A stretch of DNA of 64,000 bases from Triticum aestivum (GCF_018294505.1 NC_057814.1:297955072-298019071); one strand, 5' to 3'. Numbered from the stretch's first letter, positions 44,631 through 54,977 are shown. Made by a program: numbers and translations. Notes: generated by a model from the letters alone, not told the origin.

Positions 44631-45522
44631 TGTCGGAGATGGGGTTCCGACAAAACCCTTAAGGTTCGAACTCTGGGGTGCGCGCGAAGCTCTTTCCCTC
44701 CTACCGATCCACGCCCTAGTCACTAAGATCTCGCGGACGAACTTGACAAACTCGCAACACAGAAAGACACGAGATTTATACTGGTTCGGGCCACCGTTGT
44801 GGTGTAATACCCTACTCCAGTGTGTGGTGGTGGATTGCCTCTTGGGCTGATGAAGAACAATACAAGGGGAAGAACAGCCTCCTGAGGTTGAGGTATTCTT
44901 GTGGTCTGTGGACTTGTGGATGAGAACTCGATTTGTCCCCCCCTCTACTGTGGTGGCTAGCTCTACTTATATAGGGCCTGGTCCTCTCCCCAAATATTGA
45001 GCGGGAAGGGAGCCAACAATGGCGGGCAAATTTGAAAGGGGACGGCTAGTACAAGCTATCCTGACAAAAGCGGTCTTCGTCTGCAAAAGGCTCTGGTGGT
45101 GACGCCGTCTTGGGCTCCACGGTGACCTCCATCTTGCCGTCCTGCTGGTCTTGGTCTTGTTGCATCGATATGGAAACCTTTGCCTGATGCCTCGGTACTC
45201 TGTGCATGCGCCTGCCTCCTTAGCACCAAAGAGGAAACAAGGACGTTGCGCGTGCTGGCGCCCGCCTGGTGTCGATCTTCATGGCTCATGTCACGAGAGC
45301 CTCGTGAGGTTTGCCCCACCTTGATATCTCTGCTCCTCGCGAGGCAGCCTGGTGAGGCCGCTCCTGAGGAGGTCTTGCGCCGTCCGCCTCGCGAGGCTTG
45401 GCCCCTCGCGAGGGTCTTGAATGCTTTGTTGATGAAGATGGGCCATACAGGCCTGCTAGCATAGCCACGCCGTGGGCTGCAGGCAGGCAAGTCTGGGGAC
45501 CCCCGTTCCCAGAACGCCGACA
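44631..45522 (-). repeat. Gypsy-2 5' LTR
   Basis: Matches 37141-38035; on the minus strand it begins TGTCGGCGTTCTGGGAACG. Confidence 0.88.
44966..44974 (-). promoter_or_regulatory. TATA box in Gypsy-2 5' LTR
   Basis: CTATATAAG on the minus strand; the 3' LTR has TATATAAG at 37479-37486. Confidence 0.6.
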
Positions 45523-45527
45523 GTAGA

Positions 45528-46539
45528 ATATGTAGGAACCAATATGAGCATCCAGGTTCCGCTATTGGTTATTGACTGGAGATGTGTCTCGGTCATGTCT
45601 ACATAGTTCTCGAACCCGTAGGGTCCGCAGGCTTAACGTTCAATGACGATTTGTATTATGAGTTATGTGTTTTGGTGACCGAAGTTTTTTCGGAGTCCTG
45701 GATGAGATCACAGACATGATGAGGAGTCTCGAAATGGTCGAGAGGTAAAGATTCATATATTAGAATGTTATATTCGGACATCGGAATGGTTCCGAGTGAT
45801 TTGGGTATTTTTCCGGAGTACCGAGGGGTTACTGGAACCCCGCGGGAACTGTTGGGCCAACATGGGCCTAATGGAGAGAGAGGGAAGCCCGCGGGGGTGG
45901 CCGCGTGCCCCCTCCTTGGGAGTCCGAATAGGACAAGGAGGAGGGGGCGGCGCCCCCCTTCCCTTTCCCTCTCCATTTCCTTCCTATTCCCTCTGGTGGA
46001 GAAAGGAAAAGGGGGGGGGCAAATCCTACTTGGACTAGGAGTCCAAGTAGGACTCCCCCCATGGCGCGCCCCTCCTGGCCGCCGGCCTCTCTCCTCCGCC
46101 CCTTTATATACGTGGGTAGGGGGCACCCCAAAGGCACATCAATAGTTCTCTTAGCCGTGTGTGGTGTCCCCCTCCACAGTTTACTCCTACGATCATAGCG
46201 TCGTAGTGCTTAGGTGAAGCCCTGCGCATATCACATCACCAACACCGTCACCACGCCATCGTGCTGACAGAACTCTCCATTGACCCTCTGCTAGATCAAG
46301 AGTTCGAGGGACGTCATCGAGCTGAACGTGTGCTGAACTCGGAGGTGTCGTGCGTTTGGTACTAGATCGGTTGGATCGTGAAGACGTCCGACTACATCAA
46401 CCGTGTTAACCTAATGCTCCCGCTTTCTGTCTACGAGGGTACGTGGACACACTCTCCCCTCTCGTTGCTATGCATCTCCTAGATAGATCTTGCATGAGCA
46501 TAGGAAATGCTTTGAAATTGCATCCTACGTTCCCCAACA
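45528..46539 (+). repeat. Copia 3' LTR, second part
   Basis: Resumes with ATATGTAGGAACC after the GTAGA duplication and ends TTCCCCAACA. A TATA box (TTTATATA) is at 46103-46110. Confidence 0.9.
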
Positions 46540-46819
46540 TCTGCGTGTGCGATGATTAGTAAGTTACACATATGTTTCCTTATGTAAACGCGTGTGAGAT
46601 AAATAACACGTGGCACCGCATACGGTATTCGGGTTGTGTGTGTGCTCCACTTAGTCTTCCCGTGCTCCACATGGTTGAATTGTAAAATCCACGTCTCTTC
46701 CCTCATCGGTTTCCCGCTACCAGCTAATGGCTTGGTGCATATTACCCAGGTGGCAACGCACCGTCGCGACACTCTGCGCAGATCTAGTCCTCAACCATCT
46801 ACCATTAGTTATTCCAAGT

Positions 46820-47473
46820 ATGCCAGGCAACGACAAAAGCTTCGACGTCGACCACTACCTGTGTTACATCTTCGTCGAGGAGAACGAGCCGGAGTAGGTC
46901 GGGGAGCAAGAGCTTCATCGGCCGGTGCAGGCACAATGGCCCATCGGCAGCGATATCGGCGTGACAGTCCTTGGGCGCACAGTTGACATAAGGAGGTGTG
47001 ATGAGCAGTTTGCCATCCACCATGCAAAAGATCCAGAGCTGCTCGGCCGCATGATCGATGACCCACCCGAAGAGCCGCCGTCACCAGTGCTCATCGAGAA
47101 CCTGATGCCCCGTAAGGAATGGGCAAAGGACCTCTGCGATTCAGTCAAGACACAGGCAGCCAGCGGCTTCATCATTGCCCGCGACGGCCATGTCAACCTC
47201 GATCCCGACGATGTGGTGGCCAGGCTCGAGCGCATCCTTGGCGGAGTTGACGTCCCCGATGAAGTAGAACATCGCCACCGTGATATCTTGAGGATGCAGG
47301 TGATGGACGAAATTTGCTACCAGGCCAGAGACATGGAAATGGAGCGGTTCCACGGAGATATCATGCGCGCGATTGCACGCTATCAAGCTCTTATGGAAGA
47401 GGCCCAGCAGCCCCAAGAGCCTCCCAGCGCGAGCAGCTCCGTAGGCGGAGGCAGGTCGGGACACTTGGAGTGA
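46820..47473 (+). pseudogene. Element B gene, unrecognised acidic protein (one stop)
   Basis: Frame MPGNDKSFDVDHYLCYIFVE, TAG at codon 26 (46895-46897), then open to 47473: 218 codons. Motifs include DIGVTVLGRTVDIRRC, EWAKDLCDSVKTQAASGFII, and a Met/Arg/Glu-rich helical part (DMEMERFHGDIMRAIARYQ) with a Pro/Gln/Ser tail. An in-frame ATG at 46925 could still yield a 182-residue product. It takes the same place as the repeat-protein genes of A and C but has a different sequence. No family recognised. Confidence 0.55.
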
Positions 47474-47693
47474 ACGGCCACAATGGTGCTATGGTGATCA
47501 TGGAGTCCGACAAGACCATCATCGGAAGGCCGCCAGCTCAGCCTTTATTCTATATTTTATTATAATTGTATGCATATGTAGGTTGTGAGTGTTCTGGGCC
47601 TTGTCGCATGTGGCATTTTAAATTATCCTAAATATGTAAGACAATTATTAACCGTTGCCATTGTAAATTTGTCTCAACGGTGAGCAGAGCATG

Positions 47694-47810
47694 CGCAGGG
47701 ATGCTAGAGCGGAGGGCGCCGCGGCTGCCTCAATGGCGAGCAAAACGCGCGGACGGATGCGAGCAGAGCGCGCCGCGGCCGCCTCAATAGCGAGCAACCA
47801 CGTGGTCAAC
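47694..47810 (+). repeat. GC-rich ~56-bp tandem duplication
   Basis: GATGCTAGAGCGGAGGGCGC... and GATGCGAGCAGAGCGCGCC... are two diverged copies, each ending CCTCAATGGCGAGCAA or CCTCAATAGCGAGCAA. Confidence 0.65.
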
Positions 47811-48049
47811 CTTCTGGCGCCCCGTGGGAGGCGCGACAATGCATCCATAGGACACGATGGTGATATCTTGACCGTGTGTGATAGTGGGCAGACACGTACA
47901 TCCGAGAACGCGGGCCCACTTTTCAGGCTTCCGATGCATGGCATACGGTTGATCCAAAAGAACTGTTTGCAATGAGCCAGAACAACAGAGCAGTGCTTTG
48001 TAGGCCCAGAACCATCAATAAATTTTGACCTTGTTTCTCGTCACATTGC

Positions 48050-48110
48050 CACTACTTCAGGATGCTGCTAACGCGACACTACGATCAGAGACCCTTTGAC
48101 GAAACTGTGT
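48050..48110 (+). repeat. Terminal repeat of element C
   Basis: Matches the ends of A (2011-2071 inverse) and B (2422-2482). Confidence 0.72.
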
Positions 48111-48199
48111 GTGATGCATTAATCACAAATGGTGCTGTAAAAAACCCATCAAAAAGGTGCAAAATGTTTGCGATGACGGATGCATCAAACACGGTTCTG

Positions 48200-48490
48200 A
48201 TTTTAGTTGCATGTGCGATGCAGGGCAAACGGTTCAGTTCAATGAATTGTTTGCAATGTCGAAGAAGAACAGAAACGGGCAGCCAGATGAAGGTGTGTGC
48301 GATTGAGGGCATACGCTTCAGAAGGATTAACCGTTTGCGATTAGGCAATAGAATAGAAACGGACAGCCAGATCAAAGTGTCTGCGATTGATGGCATACAC
48401 TTCACACGGATGAACTGTTTGCGATTAGCCACAACAAACAGAAACAGTTAGACAGATCATCATGTGTGCGCTAGACGGGCACACATTCTA
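48200..48490 (+). repeat. Subterminal repeats of element C
   Basis: Units starting near 48210, 48295, 48377 and 48462, about 83 bp apart, with GTGTGCGATTGAGGGCATAC and GAACTGTTTGCGATTAG blocks. Confidence 0.72.
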
Positions 48491-48793
48491 ATTAAAAGAA
48501 GCGTGTGCGATGGTAATAATGAGCGTGCATGGTTGTTGGAACAAGACGTGTGCTAACATTGCCTATTGCGGTGCACCCTATGGTGCAAACGCCACATAGG
48601 CGGCCGAGAAAGTGTGCCCACGTTACGCCGTCCGAGAATAGTGCCGCACTTAGAAATTATAGAACCGTCAATAAATTTTGAGCCTGCGTCCCATCACATT
48701 CCAAATTACTACCACGCTATATTTAATTGCAAACCTGTTCTAACTGATCAAAACCTAAACGGTTTCCCACTTAGGAGCGTATTAGTACTCGGT

Positions 48794-48800
48794 TATAAGT
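48794..48800 (+). promoter_or_regulatory. TATA box of copy C repeat-protein gene
   Basis: TATAAGT about 90 bp before the ATG at 48891; an ATG at 48815 lies too close to be in the transcript. Confidence 0.45.
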
Positions 48801-48890
48801 ACTACTACTCCAAGATGACTGCACATTCCGCCTCAACTCCTCATCCACAAAAACAAACAAGTCATTCATCATCGTTCCCTTGCATCTGCC

Positions 48891-49560
48891 ATGGCCGGCG
48901 TGAGTTCTGGGTCAAGAGACTACCACCAGGGAGAGGCGAGCATGGAAGCGGAAGCACGAGAGATGTCCCTCCTTGCCGCGAAAGTAGCCAATATGTCCTG
49001 CCGCATGGCCATAGCAACACAGAGGTCCCGCGGCGCCGCCAAAGCAGCACGGAGGTCCCACCACACAGTCGATGCAGCAGACTGGTCCGGCCGTGCTGCG
49101 GAAGAAGCAGAGATGTCCTGCCACATCGTGAATACAGCAGAGATTCCCTCCCGCATCGCGGCGGCCTGGGAAAATGTCTCACGGGCAGGCGAGGACTCTT
49201 ATAGGCGCATGCATGCAATCGTCCATAGCCAGATGGATCAGATCTCTGGCTGGGCGAGGTTGCAGGACGACATGAAAGCCTCGTTTGAACAGGCTACCAG
49301 CGTCATCCGACAACTAAGGGAGAGCAATGCGAAGCTCCGGGCCGAGCGTGACCTGCTGAGGGCAAAGATCGTGGAAGTGCGAAGCAGCAGGAGGAGACCA
49401 CTGCCTTGTTGAAGAGGACCAGTGTCATCGTCGAGAAACTCATGGACGAGAATGCCATGTTGCGCATAAAGCGCAGAAGGCTGGTGGAGGAATCCGTGGA
49501 TGCTCTCAAGCAGCATCTTGAGGACAAGAAAGAACTCATCGCCGCTCGCCGCGGAGACTA
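48891..49560 (+). pseudogene. TE-encoded protein with 10-residue repeats, copy C (late frameshift)
   Basis: Starts MAGVSSGSRDYHQGEASMEA and then shows seven or eight 10-residue units (MSCRMAIATQ, RSRGAAKAAR, RSHHTVDAAD, WSGRAAEEAE, MSCHIVNTAE), followed by a likely coiled coil (QMDQISGWARLQDDMKASF, ESNAKLRAERDLLRAKI). Near 49373 one base is missing relative to copy A, and the rest (LVEESVDALKQHLEDKKEL, AARRGD, end at TAG 49560) is in another frame. Copies A and C thus have different single-base lesions and each shows the intact state at the other's lesion. Function unknown; a self-associating element protein is a fair guess. Confidence 0.62.
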
Positions 49561-50169
49561 GTTCTCGTGGCCTGCAGCAACGCATCAAGAAAGTAGAGAT
49601 CAGCGAGCCAGATCGTTGTCTTCCTTCTTCTTTTGCCCTTGTGTATTTCGGGCGTTGCCGCACGTGGCTTTTTTAATTATGTTCCTGAATATGTAAGACA
49701 ATTATTATCCACTGTCATCGTCCTTATATTCATCAGTCTTGCTATAAGTCGCAGTCGATGCTATATAGGTCCGTCGGATCTTACATCAAGATCTGTGCAA
49801 AACTTTCTTTTCAGATTTTCTTTTTTCTCTCTTAAATCTCAGTCCAGTGAGACATAGCCACGCGGTGAAACAGGGGCTCGGGCGCCATTAATGGAGACGT
49901 TGGGAGGGAGGTGAGCGGTGGATAGAGGTCAAAGGGCTCTCCTCCCGATGAGCACGCGCAGGGGTCTGATCGCATGCCTCACGTACTCAAATAGCTACCC
50001 CGCACGACAGCTCCTAGCCAATAAAAAAAGGGGACGTGTGGCGGCACGTAATTGGTAAGTAGAACGCCCATGGTTTCAATAATACTTGTGTTTCCGATTT
50101 GTAACGTGACAACACTTGTTCCAAAATGACTTTGTTGATTGTTAATGTGTGCGCCTTCGCAAATCGGAC

Positions 50170-52550
50170 AGAAAAAATACCACAGCATGTTTGTGCCATG
50201 TCAAGACACCATGCCAAGTTTCATGATTTTCAGGCGAGTTTTGGATTTATGCGAATTTTAAAACCAAGTTTCTCGATGTTTCCGGCGAGCCAAGATGCCT
50301 AGATGTTTGAATTCCATTCCCACTTCTTCCATGGGACCTAGAAATTCACCCAAGGACACACATGTGATTTTTCAACCAACTTTGGTGCACTGGAGCATGT
50401 GCTTGTAGTTAAAATTTGAGTTATGCACATTAAATTCCCAAAAACTCAATTAATGTATAAAAAAGTCCAAACGAACCCAGAATAATTCCAAAAGTTAGCA
50501 CGATACTTCTATTTGGTCTAATCTGCATATGTAAAAAAATAAAGCGGGAGAAGGCATTGTACCTATGTCGTTTCGCACACGGAGGTGACATGTTCCCTCT
50601 CGAAACCACGAGCCTTCTTGAGAGAAGCTCCGGTTTGCAAGAGGCTTGTACCAAAGCTTGTCCCAATTCGGCCAAAAAAATTACCACAACATGTTGGTGC
50701 CATGTCATGACACCATGCCAAGTTTCATGATTTTCAGGCGTGTTTTGGATTTACATGAATTAAAAAACAAAGTTTCTAAATCTTTCCGGCCGAGCCACGA
50801 CGCCCAGATGTTTGAATTTCATTCCCATTTCTTGCATGGGACCTAGAAATTCACCGAAGGACACACATATGATTTTTAACCAACTTTGGTGCACTGGAGC
50901 ATGTGCTTGTAGTTCAAATTTGAATCATGCATATTAAATGCCCAAAAAATCAATTAATGTATAAAAAAGGCCAAACGAACCCAGAATAATTCCAAAATTT
51001 AGCACGATACTTCTATTTGGTCTAATCTACCTGTGTAAAAAAATTAACGCGGGACAAGGCAGTGTATGTCGTTTCGCACACGGAGGTGACACGTTCCTCT
51101 CGGAACCACGAGCCTTCTTGAGAGAAGCTCTAGTTTGCAAGAAGCTTATACCAAAGCTTGTCCCAATTCGGCCAAAAAATTACCATAGCATGTGGTGCCA
51201 TGTCATGACACCATGCCAAGTTTCATGATTTTCAGGCGTGTTTTGGATTTACAGGAATTAAAAAACCAAGTTTCTCAATCTTTTCGGCCGAGCCACGACG
51301 CCCAGATGTTTGAATTTCATTCCCATTTCTTGCATGGGACCTAGAAATTCACCCAAGGACACACATGTGATTTTTCAACCAACTTTGGTGCACCGGAGCA
51401 TGTGCTTGTAGTTCAAATTTGAATTATGCACATTAATTGCCCAGAAATTCAATTAATGTATGAAAAAGGCCAAACGAACCCGGAATAATTCCAAAGTTTA
51501 TCATGGTACTTCTATTTTTTCTAATATGCATGTGTAAAATATTAAGGCGGGAGAAGGTAGTGTGCGTATGTCGTTTCGCACACGGAGGTGACATGTGCCC
51601 TCTCAGAACCAGGAGCCTTCTCGAGAGAAGCTCCAGTTTGCAAGAAGCTTTTACCAAAGCTTGTCCCAATTCGGCCAAAAAATTACCATAGCATGTTTGT
51701 GCCATGTCATGACACCATGCCAAGTTTCATGATTTTCAGGCATGTTTTGGATTTACATGAATTAAAAAACAGGTTTCTCAATCTTTCTGTCCGAGCCATG
51801 ACGCCCAGATCTTTGAATTTCATTCCCATTTCTTGCATGGGGCCTAGAAATTCACCCAAGGACACACATGTGATTTTTCAACCAACTTTGATGCACTGGA
51901 GCATGTGCTTGTAGTTCAAATTTGAATTATGCACATTAAATGACCAAAAATTCAATTACTGTATAAGAAAGTCCAAATTAACCCAGAATAATTCCAAATT
52001 TTAACACGGCACTCATATAGTTCTATGTTTCCTCTGTAAAAAATCAAGGGGGGGAGGCAGCGTATATCATTTTGCACACAAAGGTGACACGTTCCCCCTC
52101 GGGAACCACGAGTCTTCTTGAGAGAAGCTTTGGTTTGCAAGAAGCCTATACCAAAAACTTGTCCAAATGTGGCCAATTTTTTTACCACGGCATGTTGGTG
52201 CCATGAAATGACACCATTCCAAGTTTCATGATGTTCAGGCGACTTTTGAATTTCCAGGAACTTAAAAAACAAGTTACTCAACATTCCCGGCCGAGCCACA
52301 ATGCCCAGATGTTTGAATTTCATTCCCATTTCTTGCATGGGAACTATAAATTCACCCAAAGACACACATGTGATTTTTCAACAAAATTTTGTGCACAGGA
52401 GCATGTGCTTGTAGTTCAAATTTGAATTATGCACATTAAATGCCTAGAAACTCAATTAATGCATAAAAATGCCAAACGAACCCAGAATAATTCCAAATTT
52501 AAACACGACACTCATGTAGTTGCATGTTCACTATACATAAATGTTCTAGC
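50170..52550 (+). repeat. Tandem array of ~500-bp units (about five copies)
   Basis: The landmark GACACCATGCCAAGTTTCAT occurs near 50208, 50709, 51218, 51710 and (changed) 52211, i.e. every 493-508 bp. Units share GGACACACATGTGATTTT and TCGTTTCGCACACGGAGGTG landmarks. Each unit has a different minus-strand frame of about 90-135 codons, not obviously selected. Such arrays are known inside large Triticeae CACTA elements. Confidence 0.85.
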
Positions 52551-52729
52551 AATTCAAACACCATCCTTTCCCTCCGTAACACCATTCTGTCTTGCTAAAC
52601 ATAATGAAAAAATCAGGTATACCACAAACAATTTACTGGAAAGAATCGTGTGGGATGCGATATAAAATATCTTGGCGCACTGTCTTGTCTGGCTTATGTA
52701 GGAAGCTTCGTCGTCTATAGTCCACCGCC

Positions 52730-53058
52730 CCCGCTTGAACCACACTTGCACGCCAGTTTCTCGCGGCACCGAGCGAAATTTTTCTGCCGCCACGGAAATA
52801 TCTATCTCCCCGCCCCCTCCCTCCCACCAAAAGCCACATTTCCACTGTTCCTCCTTACTTTCCAAGTTCAAACCTTCACTGCTGCTTACTGGCAGCTCAG
52901 CCTCCTCGTCGGTGACCCTTATTCTTCCAGCACCGCCTCCTCGCTGGCTACCCTTCTTCTTGCAGCGCCGCCTCCTCGCCGACGACCCGTCTTGTTGCTG
53001 TGCGGCCTCCTCGCCGCCAACCCTTCTTCTTGCCGCACGGCCTCGTCGATATGGTCAG
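52730..53058 (+). other. C/T-rich putative 5' leader of the B3 gene
   Basis: A strongly C- and T-rich stretch with CCTCCTCGCC repeats leads to ATGGTCAG/GTAATC at 53051, a possible tiny first coding exon with donor. It resembles leaders of expressed grass genes. Long frames through it are compositional. Confidence 0.35.
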
Positions 53059-53961
53059 GTAATCCACACCCCACCCACACCATCATCCTCCTTCCCCGTC
53101 CCACATGCCCCGACCGATGGCGCGACACCTTCCGCCGAAATCACTGTCCCCCTCCTCCAATTAAGCGTCGCGCACAGCCATTTTGCACACAGTATAACGT
53201 GGAGCTCAGTAGCATCTGGCATCGGAGAGGCAAATCGCGGCCGCACGCGCGCACGAGGTCGCTATGGCTGCCATGCGTGCCGACCGCCAGATCTTGGAGG
53301 AGCACCTCGTCTTCGAGGCCAACGTCAACACCGCCACGTGGTTGTCTACTTTAAAATACAGTTTGTGTTATTTTCTCGAGGCCACCGCCAGTGCCTTCTA
53401 GTGATTTGTCCTTTGTAATGTTAATGTGCAATCTGATGTTCAGTTAATAGTTTGGTCCTCTGAAATGTAATGTTCAGTTAATAGTTTGGTCCTCTGAAAT
53501 GTAATGTTCAGTTAACATTTTGGTCCAACCATTGCTACATTTCGTAGTACTATTCTCAAGCATTCTTTGTTTTGTTAATTGTCTTATCTTCTAGTACATG
53601 TTTCTATTCTGCTATGTCGTGCTCAGTTAACTATTTTGATTCATTTGGTCTGCCGTCCATTTAACTGTTCGGTTCAATTCTGCAATTTGATTTTCATTTG
53701 TTGTGGGTACAATTTTGTATTGTCATGCATGTGAAATAAATCGAATTTGGCTGTACTTAATACATATTCTACTGATAGTATGGCAACTCTCAGTTAACCT
53801 GATGAAGATCTTCCTTATGTGTGTTGCAGGGAAACAATGGGAGACACTGCGGTTTACCATCGAGGTTTGCTCATGCATGATCCTTTCGCTAATAGCACAT
53901 TATTGTGCAGTTGCGGGAATCATTCTAATATTTAGGTTTCTTATAATTTGGTCTTGCACAG

Positions 53962-54543
53962 GTAGGTCCTGCTGTCAGAGGCTTAGACCCACTGTTCAAC
54001 CCATTTTGCATATGGGGAAATGCGATGTCCATGAATATCAATCAAGTCAAGAAACTCGGAAAGATTGTTAGGATGAAGAAACTTGCGACGAATAATAGCA
54101 AGATCTTTGTTTGCACAATGAAGAAGACATCAGGAAACTATAGGATGGTACTAACTCTTTTACCTTGTTTTTACCCCTTGCGCCATTTCAAAATTTAGAA
54201 CAGCGATTTATGCATATCTTTGTTTTAAGTACTTTAGGTACAATATTGAAGTCTTCCTGAAGAGAACAAAATTTAGAACAGCGACATCAGGCAACTTGGA
54301 AAGCAGTTCACCAATGATTACCTCTCAAACCACCTGCATGGTCAAGAGGTGAGGCAGGTATTCATTCAACACCCACGGTACAATATTGAAGTCTTCCTGA
54401 AGTGGACGAAGGTTGGGCGGGCAATTATCCATAGCCACTGGCCTGAAGTTGCAAGGACATTCAACATCACTAAAGGCTCAATATTTGCCTTCCGCTTCTG
54501 CAGTTTCCCAGATGAGATCCATCTGTCTATTTACCATGTATGA
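53962..54543 (+). pseudogene. B3 DNA-binding domain gene in element C
   Basis: Two well-supported exons. 53962-54147 (after TTGCACAG, before GTACTAAC) encodes 62 residues with NINQVKKLGKIVRMKKLATN and IFVCTMKKTSGNYRM. 54292-54543 encodes 83 residues: KQFTNDYLSNHLHGQE, VFIQHPRYNIEVFLKWTKVG, IIHSHWPEVARTFNITKGSI, FAFRFCSFPDEIHLSIYHV, end TGA. The second has the B3 order: F-T-x-x-Y start, an H/K-rich strand, W, then HW-x-x-F-x-x-x-I-x-x-G-x-x-x-x-F-x-F. B3 proteins are plant transcription factors, so this would act in the nucleus. An upstream exon around 53830 (MGDTAVYHRG) is possible but joins cannot be settled. A local duplication (54190-54284) sits in the second intron. Called a pseudogene because no full open model can be built. 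Confidence 0.6.
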
Positions 54544-54774
54544 TGCTACTTTCCAAAGGTTTTCGATGTTGCATGCGAAACTTGGTGCTGTTGTGTAATG
54601 GCGTAAATGAGTGCCAAAGCTATCTGATGTAATTCGATTATGAAATCCTGGTTGCAGTTATACGGATATGAAATATCTGGTGTGTTTTGTAAGAAATATC
54701 AATTTGATTAGTACATGGATTATCAATAATAGGCTAATTACCCTGCTTATTGGGGTTTTCTATTGCAGACGGTT

Positions 54775-54977
54775 ACTCAGACAACACCGTGGGCGATGAA
54801 CTCAAACAACCCACACGGTTTCTAGAAAGTAGGCGTGTTCGATCAACTAATAGTCACACACGGCTTCCAGCAGGGAACGGTTTGCCTTAGGCCACCTTGC
54901 ACAAACATTTCCACAAAAAAACAGTGTGTGATATACATACGAACGGAAGTGTTTTTCTGGGATTCGCCATGTGGGAT
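54775..54977 (+). repeat. Subterminal-like repeats after the B3 gene
   Basis: Short blocks such as GGGCGATGAACTCA, CCACACGGTTTCTAG, TCACACACGGCTTCCAG and GTGTGTGATATAC resemble the subterminal arrays of A-C, suggesting the right side of element C. Confidence 0.45.

Larger units (their letters stand above)
37141..45522 (-). mobile_element. Gypsy LTR retrotransposon, Tat-like, minus orientation
   Basis: 8382 bp, flanked by GTAGA (37136-37140 and 45523-45527). LTRs of 895 bp (37141-38035) and 892 bp (44631-45522) differ by a few changes. Coding is on the minus strand: short gag, protease, RT, RNase H, a second RNase H, integrase. A second RNase H of archaeal type is a hallmark of the Tat clade. 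An antisense ORF with its own TATA box sits between integrase and the 3' LTR. Gag is shortened and no CCHC knuckle is found, so it was probably mobilised by a partner element. Confidence 0.85.
3090..46539 (+). mobile_element. Copia LTR retrotransposon (BARE1/WIS/Angela-like), nested host of three TEs
   Basis: The outer ends are TG (3090-3091) and CA (46538-46539), flanked by a perfect 5-bp duplication TCTGC (3085-3089, 46540-46544). Removing the three internal insertions leaves 1745-bp and 1747-bp LTRs, a PBS, and gag, protease, integrase, RT and RNase H remains in the Ty1/copia order (integrase before RT). LTR start TGAAGGAAATATGCCCTAG and end TTCCCCAACA are characteristic of the Angela/WIS/BARE1 group. 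All coding parts are broken. By eye about seven differences occur in the first ~330 bp of the two LTRs, so this is not a very recent insertion. Confidence 0.9.
46540..48049 (+). mobile_element. CACTA-like element B, right part
   Basis: Resumes with TCTGC and further GTGTGCGATGA and CGTGTGAGAT units, then a gene, then sequence shared with the 3' flank of the gene in element C (AATATGTAAGACAATTATTA). No proper right end is found before element C begins at 48050, so B is either truncated or has C inserted in it. Confidence 0.6.
48050..54977 (+). mobile_element. CACTA-like element C, left and middle part
   Basis: Left end CACTACTTCAGGATGCTGC at 48050, then terminal and subterminal repeats, the repeat-protein gene, a ~500-bp tandem array, a B3-domain gene and new subterminal-like repeats from about 54775. 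It is cut at 54977 by a Gypsy-type LTR; the right end is not in the window. No transposase seen. That the array and the B3 gene belong to the same element is inferred from the absence of another terminus between them. Confidence 0.6.

Noticed and set aside
47880..48049. Right terminus of element B
   Set aside because: It has one subterminal-like unit but no inverse CACTA end, so the boundary remains open.
50430..52365. Repeated minus-strand frames in the 500-bp units
   Set aside because: Lengths and frames vary between units and the sequence resembles no protein; treated as chance frames in a tandem repeat.
52650..53418. 227-234-codon frames in the C/T-rich region
   Set aside because: Ser/Pro/Arg-rich composition from a pyrimidine-rich leader; two overlapping frames of similar length argue against either.
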